NCBI RefSeq assembly: GCF_014648195.1
Contig: NZ_BMQQ01000010.1
Coordinates: 1-64,000 of the forward strand
Origin: Streptomyces purpureus
GTDB lineage: Bacteria > Actinomycetota > Actinomycetes > Streptomycetales > Streptomycetaceae
Length of the DNA: 64,000 nt
Direction of reading: 5' to 3'
Every line of letters begins with the position of its first letter. Within the stretch, counting starts at the first letter, position 1. A program made the translations under genes and the position numbers. This document shows positions 1 to 7,234 of this stretch, piece after piece. The notes below the pieces were generated by a model. It made no database searches. It saw only the letters and a program-made list of their open reading frames with translations, and was not told the DNA's origin.

Positions 1-509
1 CCGAGGACGATCACGCCTTCGAAGCCGCCCGTACGCAGCCGTTCGGCCACCGCCAGCGTCGGACCGTTCTGACTGAACATCGAGGTGAACCCGATGACAT
101 CCGGCGAAGCCGCGAGCAGTGCGGCCGCCGTCTCCTCCACATGCCGGTCCGCCACCTCCCGTAACGCGTCGATCAGGGAGAGGGTCGCGTCGTCGACCCT
201 TCTCGCCTTCAACTGCTCGAAATACTCGGCGCGTTGTGCCGCGTCCCCACGCCGGCGAGCGAAGATCCAGTCGCCGACCGCCAGATGATAGAGCTTTTCG
301 GAGACCAGTTCATAAGCCTCCGCCCAGGCGTCCTCGGAGAAGTCGAGCATGCGCCGGGCCAGGCCGTAGAAATCGAGATACGCGTAATTGGCTTCTACTC
401 GCCACCCCTCGGCCTCGGCGACCGAGCGCAGCGTACCAACCTGAATCGACGGTCGCAGCACACTGTTCCACGGCATCGAGACAAGAGAAGCGCTTCGGAC
501 GTCGGGCAC
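1..509 (-). CDS. RiPP-maturation radical SAM protein, N-terminal part (partial)
   Basis: The first ~169 codons of a minus-strand gene that runs off the left edge. The product resembles the TIGR03975-type peptide-maturation radical SAM enzymes, some of which are C-methyltransferases. What is visible is the N-terminal cobalamin-binding-like domain: VSMPWNSVLRPSIQVG near residues 10-25, ANYAYLDFY, and SPDVIGFTSMFSQN, a typical Rossmann strand-loop. The CxxxCxxC iron-sulphur motif would lie beyond the edge. GTG at 509 is chosen because GGGGGAG sits 8 nt upstream. An in-frame ATG at 548 would add 13 residues but lacks a clear ribosome site. One TTA codon (164-162) suggests bldA dependence. No precursor peptide can be assigned within the window. 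The family call rests on remembered sequence patterns. Confidence 0.7.
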   Translation of the reverse strand, partial: MPDVRSASLVSMPWNSVLRPSIQVGTLRSVAEAEGWRVEANYAYLDFYGLARRMLDFSEDAWAEAYELVSEKLYHLAVGDWIFARRRGDAAQRAEYFEQLKARRVDDATLSLIDALREVADRHVEETAAALLAASPDVIGFTSMFSQNGPTLAVAERLRTGGFEGVIVL

Positions 510-869
510 GGAATCATCTCCCCCGGGGGCCGGGCTGTCACGACTCATCCATGGTGGTTGCATGCGAAATTTGTGTCAAGGTCATACAAACCTTGGCGAG
601 AAAGCGCCATTCATGTGTCATCGGCACTTTCAGGGCAACCGTTCGGAGGTGTCAACTACTGGTTTCTGGCCGGAAATCGTCGTGGTGGAGCCTTTTTCGA
701 TCATGTGGACCCGACGTGTCCGAGCAGCGTTTTCGGCCGGATTGGCGCATGGCTTGAAAGATCACCGGATGCTTGCCGGGGGCGGAAAAGGTCCCCTACT
801 GTCGCCGACCGAATAACACCCCCGGCGAAAGGCCCAAACGCTCGAGTCCGTACAGCAGAAAGGTGAAAA
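510..869. other. divergent intergenic region, no convincing gene
   Basis: About 360 bases between the divergent radical SAM and methyltransferase genes. The part at roughly 550-740 is visibly less GC-rich than the flanks, as expected for promoters or for acquired DNA. Short open frames exist on both strands (for example 562-816 plus and 701-886 minus), but none has a good ribosome site or Streptomyces-like codon use. A RiPP precursor would be sought here, but nothing supports one. Confidence 0.5.
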
Positions 870-1715
870 ATGAAGGTGTCCCTCACCGGCGCGGCCGAGA
901 CCCTGCTCGCCCCGCTCTACGCCCGCGCCCTCGACGCCCGTTCGCCCCGCCCGCTGCTCGGCGACACGACCGCCGCGGCTCTCCTCGACACGCTCGACTA
1001 CGACTTCAGCCGCCTCGGCATGGGAGAGGCCGGCGCCGTCGGCGTCGCCCTTCGTGCCCGCTACTTCGACCGCCACGTACGGGACTTCCTCGCCGCACAC
1101 CCCTCGGCCACCGTCCTCCACCTCGGATGCGGCCTCGACAGCCGCGGTGAGCGCATCGCCCCCGGCCCGGACGTGCGGTGGTACGAGGTGGACCAGCCGG
1201 ACGTCATCGAGCTGCGCGAGCGGCTCTACCCGCCCCGGCCCGGCCACGAGACCGTCGCCGTGTCCGTCACCGACCCCGACTGGCCCGCCCGCATCCCCAC
1301 GGACCGGCCCGTCCTCGTCGTCGCCGAGGGCCTCACGATGTACCTCTCCGCCGACGAAGGCCCGCGCATGCTGCGGGGCTTCGTCGACCACTTCCCCTCC
1401 GGCGAGATGGTCTTCGACACCTACGCCCGGTTCGCCGTCCGCTCCACCCGCTCCATGGCGCTGTTCCGCCAGACCGGCGCCCGGCTCGCCTGGGGCGTGG
1501 ACGACCCGCGGGAGCTGGAGCGCCGGGTGCCGGGACTGCGGCTGATCGAGGCGGCCAGCGCCTACGCCACTGCCAAGGGCGCCGACCTGAGCCACCTGCC
1601 GACGGCCCTGCGCATCCGGCTGAGGATCGACACCGAAGTCCTCTCCCGGCTCCCCCTGCTGGGGCGGATCGGCCACATCTCCCGCTACGGCTTCGGGAAG
1701 GAGGGGCACGTTTGA
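870..1715 (+). CDS. LCM/PPM-type SAM-dependent methyltransferase
   Basis: A 281-residue class I methyltransferase of the leucine-carboxyl-methyltransferase-like family (PF04072-type), which in actinomycetes usually O-methylates small molecules. Motif I is VLHLGCGLDS at residues 82-91. It is followed by the acidic strand WYEVDQPDVIELR, which would hold the SAM ribose, and VVAEGLTMYL, the family's motif IV region. The family typically has RARYFDR upstream, and that is present. The start has GAAAGGTG in front. It is transcribed away from the radical SAM gene, so the two could share a divergent control region and both could serve a peptide-natural-product locus off the left edge, but that link is an inference. 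Substrate unknown. Confidence 0.8.
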   Translation: MKVSLTGAAETLLAPLYARALDARSPRPLLGDTTAAALLDTLDYDFSRLGMGEAGAVGVALRARYFDRHVRDFLAAHPSATVLHLGCGLDSRGERIAPGPDVRWYEVDQPDVIELRERLYPPRPGHETVAVSVTDPDWPARIPTDRPVLVVAEGLTMYLSADEGPRMLRGFVDHFPSGEMVFDTYARFAVRSTRSMALFRQTGARLAWGVDDPRELERRVPGLRLIEAASAYATAKGADLSHLPTALRIRLRIDTEVLSRLPLLGRIGHISRYGFGKEGHV

Positions 1716-1839
1716 GACGGAACCGGGCGCATTCACGCGCCCGGTCACCATGCCCGGCCGGGAACAACTCCCTTCCGGGGCACAGCGTTCGCGCCATCGT
1801 CGTACCGGTACCGGGCGGGCACCCTGCCACACTGGCCCG

Positions 1840-3105
1840 GTGCTGACCCGATACCTCATTTCCCACGGTTTGTCCTTGCTCGGCAACACCGTGGCGGCCA
1901 TCGCACTGCCCTGGCTCGTACTGCTTCGCACCGGCGACGCCGCGGCGGTCGGTCTCGTGGCCGCCGCCAGCGCGCTGCCGATGCTGGTGTCCGCCGTGGC
2001 CGGAGGGGTCCTCATCGACCGGGTCGGCCGCCGCCGGCTCTCGGTGGGCGCCGACCTCGCCTCCGCCGCGTGCGTCGCGGCGCTGCCGGTCGTCGACGGG
2101 CTGCTCGGGCTGACGCTCGCCTGGTTCGTGGTCCTCGGCGTCGCCGGCGCCCTCTTCGACGTACCGGGGATGACGGCCCGCGAGGCGCTGGCGCCCGACG
2201 TGGCCGCCGCGGCCGGGGTGGGGATGGAGCGCCTCGCCGGGCTGCGCGAGAGCATCGGCGGCGGTGTCGTGGTCGTCGGCCCCGCCGCGGCCGGTGGCCT
2301 GATCATGTTCGTCGACCCGACGACGGTGCTCTGGCTCACCGCCGGGTGCTCGGCCCTCGCCGCGCTCGTCACGCTGACCCTGCCCAAGAGCGTCGGCGCC
2401 CAGGCGGTGCCCTCGCCCGAGGACGGCGGTGGCCTGAAGGCCGACGTGGCCCGAGGCTTCGGGGTGCTGCGCGGCGACCGCGTCCTCGCGGCCCTCACCT
2501 TCGTCTCGGCGGGCAGCGTGGCCGTCCTCGCGCCGCTGCAGAACCTGGTCCTGCCCGTCCATCTGGTCGGCAAGGACTCGTCCATCGGCTTCGGCCTCGT
2601 GGTGTCGTTCCTCGCGATCGGCGGCATCGGGGGCGCCGGGCTGTACGCGGCCGTCGGTGCGCGCTGGTCGCGCCGTACGGTCTTCGTGGCGGCCCAGCTC
2701 ACCTCCACGGTCGGCATCGTGGGGCTCGCCCTGCTCCCGCCGGTGCCGGTGATGCTGGCGGCGGCCGTGCTCGCCGGGATCGGCGCCGGACCGCTGCCCG
2801 CCCTCTTCCTCGTCCTGGTCAGCGAGCGGATCCCGGAGCAGGTCCGGGGCCGGGTCCTCGGTCTGCAGAACGCGGTCTCCATGACGGCGGTCCCGCTGGG
2901 GACCCTCGGCGCCGGTGTCCTGGTCGAGTGGATCGGACTGCGCCAGACCGGCGCCCTGCTCGGGGTGGCCTGGGGGGTGGTGGCCCTCGCCGTTGTGCTG
3001 CTGCCGGCCCTGCGCACCCTCGACGCGGGCGGCGACGGTGGAGCGGAAGGCGGCACCGAGGGCGCGTCCGCCTCCCCGGCCGGTCAGGCCGTCGCCGAGC
3101 AGTGA
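1840..3105 (+). CDS. MFS transporter (12 TM)
   Basis: A 421-residue major facilitator permease with alternating hydrophobic segments along its whole length. The loop between helices 2 and 3 carries the MFS motif A form LIDRVGRRRL. The best match is to the MFS_1/MFS_3 drug-efflux-like group, and the substrate cannot be read from sequence. GTG at 1840 (VLTRYLISHGLSLLG) is preferred because it places the start directly before the first helix. A frame extended upstream to 1750 would add an Arg/Pro-rich non-membrane tail. There is no Shine-Dalgarno site, and CACACT lies 6 nt upstream, so a leaderless message is possible though the box is weak. It is convergent with the next gene, and no strong terminator hairpin was seen between them. 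Confidence 0.85.
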   Translation: MLTRYLISHGLSLLGNTVAAIALPWLVLLRTGDAAAVGLVAAASALPMLVSAVAGGVLIDRVGRRRLSVGADLASAACVAALPVVDGLLGLTLAWFVVLGVAGALFDVPGMTAREALAPDVAAAAGVGMERLAGLRESIGGGVVVVGPAAAGGLIMFVDPTTVLWLTAGCSALAALVTLTLPKSVGAQAVPSPEDGGGLKADVARGFGVLRGDRVLAALTFVSAGSVAVLAPLQNLVLPVHLVGKDSSIGFGLVVSFLAIGGIGGAGLYAAVGARWSRRTVFVAAQLTSTVGIVGLALLPPVPVMLAAAVLAGIGAGPLPALFLVLVSERIPEQVRGRVLGLQNAVSMTAVPLGTLGAGVLVEWIGLRQTGALLGVAWGVVALAVVLLPALRTLDAGGDGGAEGGTEGASASPAGQAVAEQ

Positions 3106-3147
3106 CCGCGCCCGAGCGGTGACCCTCTCGACCGGCGGCGGGCGGGC

Positions 3148-3627
3148 TCAGCCCAGCGGCTTGGCGAAGCAGCGGCTGTTGGGGTAGTCCCGGTACAGGC
3201 CGAACTTGGTGCACGGCACGTAGCCGCTGGAGGTGTACAGCGCGATCGCCTCCGGCTGCTGGTCGCCCGTCTCCAGCACCATCCGGGTCCGGCCGGCGGC
3301 GCGCGCGTCGGCCTCCAGGGCCGCCAGGATGCGGCGGGCGAGGCCCACCCCGCGGGCCTCGGGGATCACGAACATACGCTTCAGCTCGGCGTCGCCGTCG
3401 GAGTAGCCCTCGTCGTTCTCGTCCTGGGTACGCCAGCCGCCCGTGGCGACCGCGCGGCCGTCGGCGTCGTACGCCATGAGGTACAGGCCGGACGGCGGGG
3501 CGAACATCGCCGGGTCGAGTGGCGTGATGTCGCCCCCGTCGCCGTACCGCGCGACGTACTCGAGCTGCACCTGGTCGTTGAGCTTGACCGCGTCCGGGTG
3601 GTCGAAGGGCATCGGGCGTATATGCAT
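3148..3627 (-). CDS. GNAT family N-acetyltransferase
   Basis: A 159-residue acetyltransferase. The acetyl-CoA pyrophosphate loop is ARGVGLA after the strand LKRMFVIPE, followed by the helix ARRILAALEADA. The C-terminal strand IALYTSSGYVPC has the usual aromatic/glycine turn of small-molecule GNATs. ATG at 3627 (MHIRPMPFDH) is chosen because everything upstream overlaps the divergent gene's promoter and has no family similarity. It is divergent from the exonuclease III gene, with 52 bases between the starts. Substrate unknown. Confidence 0.85.
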   Translation of the reverse strand: MHIRPMPFDHPDAVKLNDQVQLEYVARYGDGGDITPLDPAMFAPPSGLYLMAYDADGRAVATGGWRTQDENDEGYSDGDAELKRMFVIPEARGVGLARRILAALEADARAAGRTRMVLETGDQQPEAIALYTSSGYVPCTKFGLYRDYPNSRCFAKPLG

Positions 3628-3679
3628 GCGGAGTAGCGTACATGTATGCACCGACTGCTCCCACAGGTAGGGTGCCGGG

Positions 3680-4477
3680 ATGCTCACTGTCACGACCGCG
3701 AATGTAAATGGACTCCGCGCCGCAGCCAAGAAGGGCTTCGTGGAGTGGCTCGCCGCGACCGGTGCCGACGTGGTGTGCCTCCAGGAGGTACGGGCAGAGG
3801 CGGCGCAGCTCCCCGAGGAGGTGCGCACCCCCGAGGGCTGGTTCACCGTGCACGCCCCGGCGGCCGCCAAGGGGCGCGCGGGCGTCTCCCTCTACACCCG
3901 GCGCGAGCCCGACCAGGTGCGGATCGGCTTCGGGTCGTCCGAGTTCGACGGCAGCGGCCGGTACGTGGAGGCCGACCTGCCCGGTGTCACCGTCGCCAGC
4001 CTCTACCTCCCCTCCGGGGAGGTCGGCACCGAGCGGCAGGACGAGAAGATCCGTTTCATGGACGAGTTCCTCCCCTACCTCAAGGGGCTCAAGGAGCGCG
4101 CGGCCGCCGACGGCCGCGAGGTCCTGGTCTGCGGTGACTGGAACATCGCCCACCAGGAGGCCGACCTCAAGAACTGGCGGGCCAACAGGAAGTCCTCCGG
4201 CTTCCTGCCCGAGGAGCGCGCCTGGCTGACCCGGGTCTTCGACGAGGCCGGCTACGTCGACGTGGTCCGCGCCCTCCACCCGGACCAGGAGGGCCCCTAC
4301 TCGTGGTGGTCCTACCGCGGCCGCGCCTTCGACAACGACACCGGCTGGCGCATCGACTACCAGGTCGCCACCCCCGGCCTCGCCGCCCGCGCGGTCAAGG
4401 CCTGGGTCGAGCGGGCCGCCAGCCACCCCGAGCGGTGGAGCGACCACGCGCCCGTCACGGCCGTCTACGAGCCGTAG
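3680..4477 (+). CDS. xthA: exodeoxyribonuclease III
   Basis: A 265-residue AP endonuclease / 3'-5' exonuclease of the ExoIII family, acting in base excision repair. The endonuclease-exonuclease-phosphatase fold motifs are in order: TANVNGLR at the N-terminus, CLQEVRAE (metal-binding Glu), the Tyr loop SLYLPSG, CGDWNIAH (Asp-x-Asn pair), the Trp-rich loop YSWWSYRGRAFDNDTGWRID, and the C-terminal SDHAPVTA with the catalytic Asp-His. Length is normal for the family and the gene looks intact. Confidence 0.95.
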   Translation: MLTVTTANVNGLRAAAKKGFVEWLAATGADVVCLQEVRAEAAQLPEEVRTPEGWFTVHAPAAAKGRAGVSLYTRREPDQVRIGFGSSEFDGSGRYVEADLPGVTVASLYLPSGEVGTERQDEKIRFMDEFLPYLKGLKERAAADGREVLVCGDWNIAHQEADLKNWRANRKSSGFLPEERAWLTRVFDEAGYVDVVRALHPDQEGPYSWWSYRGRAFDNDTGWRIDYQVATPGLAARAVKAWVERAASHPERWSDHAPVTAVYEP

Positions 4478-4624
4478 GGAGCGGCATCGAGGGGCCCTCG
4501 CCCGGCCGGTTGTCCGTAGGGCGGAGGGGCCGCGGGGTCTTTGTCGTCCGGCATCGCGTGGCGCAGGGTGCCGAGGTGCCGACGTCATCATGGACCCGCT
4601 GGCCGGTGCCTGCCCGGGTGCCTC

Positions 4625-4819
4625 TCAGTGCCCCTCCGGATGGCGCCGCAGGAAGACGTTGCAGTCGGTCACGGTTGTCCAGCCGCCCCCAGCTCGGGCA
4701 CGGGTCCTCAGGTCGGCCAGTTCTGCGCACCCCTCACATCCTTCGGCCGGGGCCGGTTCCGGCTCCAGATCGAGCGGCAGTTCAACCGGTGTGGTGCTGT
4801 ATCGCGTGGGTTCGGTCAT
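4625..4819 (-). CDS. small conserved Cys-containing protein
   Basis: A 64-residue acidic protein beginning MTEPTRYSTTPVEL, with CEGCAELADLR in the middle and TDCNVFLRRHP near the end. The CxxC plus a later Cys could hold a metal, but this is not established. Similar small proteins recur beside XRE regulators in Streptomyces, which fits its position divergent from the XRE gene at 4932. ATG at 4819 is used; an in-frame GTG at 4837 is the alternative. Neither has a clear ribosome site. Function unknown. Confidence 0.55.
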   Translation of the reverse strand: MTEPTRYSTTPVELPLDLEPEPAPAEGCEGCAELADLRTRARAGGGWTTVTDCNVFLRRHPEGH

Positions 4820-4931
4820 GGTGGGAGCGTGGCCCACCCTCGTGGACGTATCTCGCCCCGCATGACGGACAGTTGAGACGTGCGGCGCTACGGTCGAAGA
4901 AAGCCCAAAAGGTCACGCCGAGGGGGTTGAC

Positions 4932-5699
4932 TTGAACGCCGCTCTTCAGTCCGCCATGGAAGCCGCAGGCTTGTCCCCACGCCAGTTAGCGTACCGGGTG
5001 GGGGTATCCGCGAAGCAGGTGGAACGATGGTTGAGCAATGCTGATCTGACACCACACGCAAGGAACCGGGCGGACGCCTGTCGGGCGCTGGGAGTGGACG
5101 AAGAGATGTTGTGGCCGAAGGCTGTACAGGAACGCGTGAAGACCGGCACTGATCGAGAGCTGGTCCACAGCTACCCCTACCGGTCCGCGTGTCCGTCAAC
5201 CACTTGGACGGAACTTGTCGAGTCGGCACGCACGGATCTCTTCCTCGCCGGCTACACGAACTACTTCTTCTGGACCCAGGTACCCCACTTCGCGGACACG
5301 ATCCGGCGTAAGGCGGAATCAGGATGCCGCGTGCGGTTCCTCGTGGGGGATCCGGACGGGGAGGTGACCCGCCAGCGGGAGACGATCGAGGACGTGGCCC
5401 TTTCTGTTTCCACGAGGATCAGGATCACTCTGGAGCACCTGGACCGGCTCGGTCCGCTGGAAGGGGTGGAGACGCGCCTGTCCGCGCCCCTGGACGCCAT
5501 CAACCACGTGAGTCTGTCCGTTTTTCGCTTCGACGACGACGCCTTGGTGACACCACATCTCGCCCGTCTCGTGGGGCACGACTCGCCACTTCTGCACCTG
5601 CGTCGCCACGGCAGTGGGGGCATGTTCGACCGCTTCGCGGAGCATGGCGAGGAACTGTGGGGGCGCGCTCAGCCCCGGGGTGCCGAAACCCGTACGTGA
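4932..5699 (+). CDS. XRE-family regulator with C-terminal PLD-like (DUF5919-type) domain
   Basis: A 255-residue protein with two parts. Residues ~10-60 are an XRE helix-turn-helix (LSPRQLAYRVGVSAKQVERW). Residues ~80-250 resemble the DUF5919-type domain often fused to such HTHs, including LFLAGYTNYFFWTQVP and GCRVRFLVGDPDGE. The HKD motif of active phospholipase D enzymes is absent, so a ligand-sensing or scaffold role is more likely than catalysis. The TTG start follows AGGGGG at a good distance. A TTA codon at 4986-4988 makes translation potentially bldA-dependent. The Nudix gene follows 51 nt downstream in the same direction, an arrangement that recurs in Streptomyces. Confidence 0.75.
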   Translation: MNAALQSAMEAAGLSPRQLAYRVGVSAKQVERWLSNADLTPHARNRADACRALGVDEEMLWPKAVQERVKTGTDRELVHSYPYRSACPSTTWTELVESARTDLFLAGYTNYFFWTQVPHFADTIRRKAESGCRVRFLVGDPDGEVTRQRETIEDVALSVSTRIRITLEHLDRLGPLEGVETRLSAPLDAINHVSLSVFRFDDDALVTPHLARLVGHDSPLLHLRRHGSGGMFDRFAEHGEELWGRAQPRGAETRT

Positions 5700-5750
5700 G
5701 GGGGCCTGGTGCCCGGAGTGGTCCGGGCCCAGACCGTGAAGGGTGATCGC

Positions 5751-6218
5751 ATGGCACGGACCGAGTACTACGACGACCCACAGGCACCGAAGCCCAACAG
5801 CCTGGTCGTCGCTGCCTCCGCCGTCGTCACGGACGGCCAGGGGCGCATCCTGCTCCAGCGGCGCCGGGACAACGAATTGTGGGCCCTTCCTGGCGGCGGC
5901 CTGGACATGGACGACTCCCTGCCTGGTACGGCCGTCCGAGAGGTCAAGGAAGAGACCGGCCTGGATGTGGAGATCACGGGCTTGTCGGCACGTACACGGA
6001 CCCCCGGCACATCATCGCGTACAGCGACGGTGAGGTCCGCCGACAGTTCAACGTGTGCTTCACGGCGTGTGGTCGGCGGTGATCTGGCTGTCTCGGACGA
6101 GAGCACGGGACTGCGATTCGTGGCGCCGGTGGAGCTTGACTCCTTGCCCATGCACCACACGCAGCGGCTACGCCTCGAGCACTTCCTGGAGCACCGGACC
6201 ACGCCCTGTCTGGGGTAG
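5751..6218 (+). CDS. Nudix hydrolase with an internal out-of-frame segment
   Basis: A 155-codon Nudix pyrophosphohydrolase-like gene. The Nudix box lies at residues ~49-71: LPGGGLDMDD, then REVKEETGL with the catalytic Glu pair. The first box Glu is replaced by Asp55. Residues ~79-105 do not look like a Nudix protein in the main frame. The -1 frame over the same bases reads VGTYTDPRHIIAYSDGEV then FNVCFTA, exactly what the family has there. The proper frame resumes at VVGGDLAVSDEST. This is explained by loss of one base near 5983 (TTG[G]TC) and two bases near 6066 (GCG[CG]T). The overall frame is kept, but the mid-domain is scrambled. Either sequencing errors or a damaged gene. GAAGGGTGA precedes the ATG. 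Confidence 0.7.
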   Translation: MARTEYYDDPQAPKPNSLVVAASAVVTDGQGRILLQRRRDNELWALPGGGLDMDDSLPGTAVREVKEETGLDVEITGLSARTRTPGTSSRTATVRSADSSTCASRRVVGGDLAVSDESTGLRFVAPVELDSLPMHHTQRLRLEHFLEHRTTPCLG

Positions 6219-6457
6219 CGCGATTGGCTTGTGCCCGTACGGTGAGAGACCGTCCGTCGCAAGGCGCAGTGCGCTCCTGACGAGGGCGTACGGAGGCGCA
6301 CATGGCGCACGCCCCGGCGCGTTCCGAGGGCCTCGACAGCGGTGATTCGGCCATTTCTCGCTGTGTGTCACTTGGCGTAGACCCAGCCGACTTTGGTGCC
6401 GTACTACTGGGGCGACTGATCGAGTAGTTGCTCCAGGAAGCGCTTGGGGAGGCACCC

Positions 6458-7234
6458 GTGCCTGGTGACGTCAAGCAGTACTGGGTCGTGGTGCTGGACC
6501 TGGAAAACTCCAGTTCGCGCACCGATCCGATCCTCGAATCGCTGAACACCGCGATGCACGACATCGTCGGTGAGGCCCGGAAGCGGGCCGGGTTGCCGGA
6601 GGACGGCATAGCCGTCGAGGACCGCGGCGACGGCGTGCTGATGATCCTTCCGGCGTCGGTGCCGGCGATCGATCTGGTCGGCGGCTTCATCCGGGCTCTT
6701 GACGACGAGCTCGCGCAGCGGGCGGCCGTCTACAGCGCCGCCCACGCCATGCGGTTCCGGGTCGCCGCCCACCTCGGCTTCGCCTCGTGGAACGGCACGA
6801 GCTGGACCGGCGGCGCGGTCAACGACACCTGCGCCCTTGTCGAGGCCGGCCCGCTGCGCGGCGTCCTCACCGCCGCGACGTCCGCGCGGATGGTCTTCGC
6901 CGTGTCGGACCAGATCTACCAGTCCCTCGTCCGGCACGGACACCGCTCCATCGACCCGGCCACGTATCTCCCGATGCCCTTCCGCACCAAGCACGGCGAG
7001 ACCGTACGCGGCTGGGTGACCGTGCCGGGATACCCGGCCCCGCCCGGCCTGACCGGCGAGGAGCAGCAGCCCCCGGCCTCCGGCCCCGCGCCCGGCGCAT
7101 CCGGGACCACCGGACCGCCTCCGGCTCCTGCCGCCGGCAGCGTCACCAACATCGTCACCGGCACGGTCCACGGCGATCTCGTCCAGGGCCACAAGATCGG
7201 CACCGTCAACCTCAACCGGCCGGGGCAGCCATGA
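6458..7234 (+). CDS. class III nucleotide-cyclase-fold protein with C-terminal RHIM-like motif
   Basis: A 258-residue protein, first in a six-gene operon. Residues ~1-185 fit a class III cyclase fold: the first strand VVVLDLENSSS (metal Asp), the hairpin EDRGDGVLMILP (second acidic site, GDG), and FRVAAHLGFA...TGGAVNDTCAL, matching the cyclase 'GIHTG...G..VN' region. The usual transition-state Arg is not evident, so activity is uncertain. Residues ~190-227 are a Pro/Gly/Ala linker, and 228-253 are the short motif VTNIVTGTVHGDLVQGHKIG. GTG at 6458 is preferred over TTG at 6428 because GGGGAGG lies 6 nt upstream. It overlaps the NTPase gene by 4 bases, implying translational coupling. Predicted role: effector or signal-producing partner of the NTPase (inferred). 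Confidence 0.7.
   Translation: MPGDVKQYWVVVLDLENSSSRTDPILESLNTAMHDIVGEARKRAGLPEDGIAVEDRGDGVLMILPASVPAIDLVGGFIRALDDELAQRAAVYSAAHAMRFRVAAHLGFASWNGTSWTGGAVNDTCALVEAGPLRGVLTAATSARMVFAVSDQIYQSLVRHGHRSIDPATYLPMPFRTKHGETVRGWVTVPGYPAPPGLTGEEQQPPASGPAPGASGTTGPPPAPAAGSVTNIVTGTVHGDLVQGHKIGTVNLNRPGQP
7139..7216 (+). other. RHIM/BASS3-like motif in cyclase C-terminus
   Basis: This codes for residues 228-253 of the cyclase-fold protein. Core GTVHGDLVQGHKIG: alternating small and beta-branched residues with a V-Q-G core, after a disordered linker and at the very C-terminus. It resembles the RHIM-type amyloid signalling motifs reported beside bacterial NLR/STAND genes. Confidence 0.5.

Noticed and set aside
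562..886. Short frames in the radical SAM / methyltransferase intergenic region as RiPP precursors
   Set aside because: No ribosome site, no leader/core pattern and poor codon use; one overlaps the methyltransferase start.
762..4591. Long minus-strand open frames (up to ~760 codons) opposite the methyltransferase, MFS and exonuclease genes
   Set aside because: They are antisense shadows caused by high GC; their products are Arg/Pro/Gly-rich and the plus-strand genes have clear families.
6239..6253. ACGGT-GAGAG-ACCGT hairpin after the Nudix gene as terminator
   Set aside because: The stem is 5 bp with no T tract; too weak to call.
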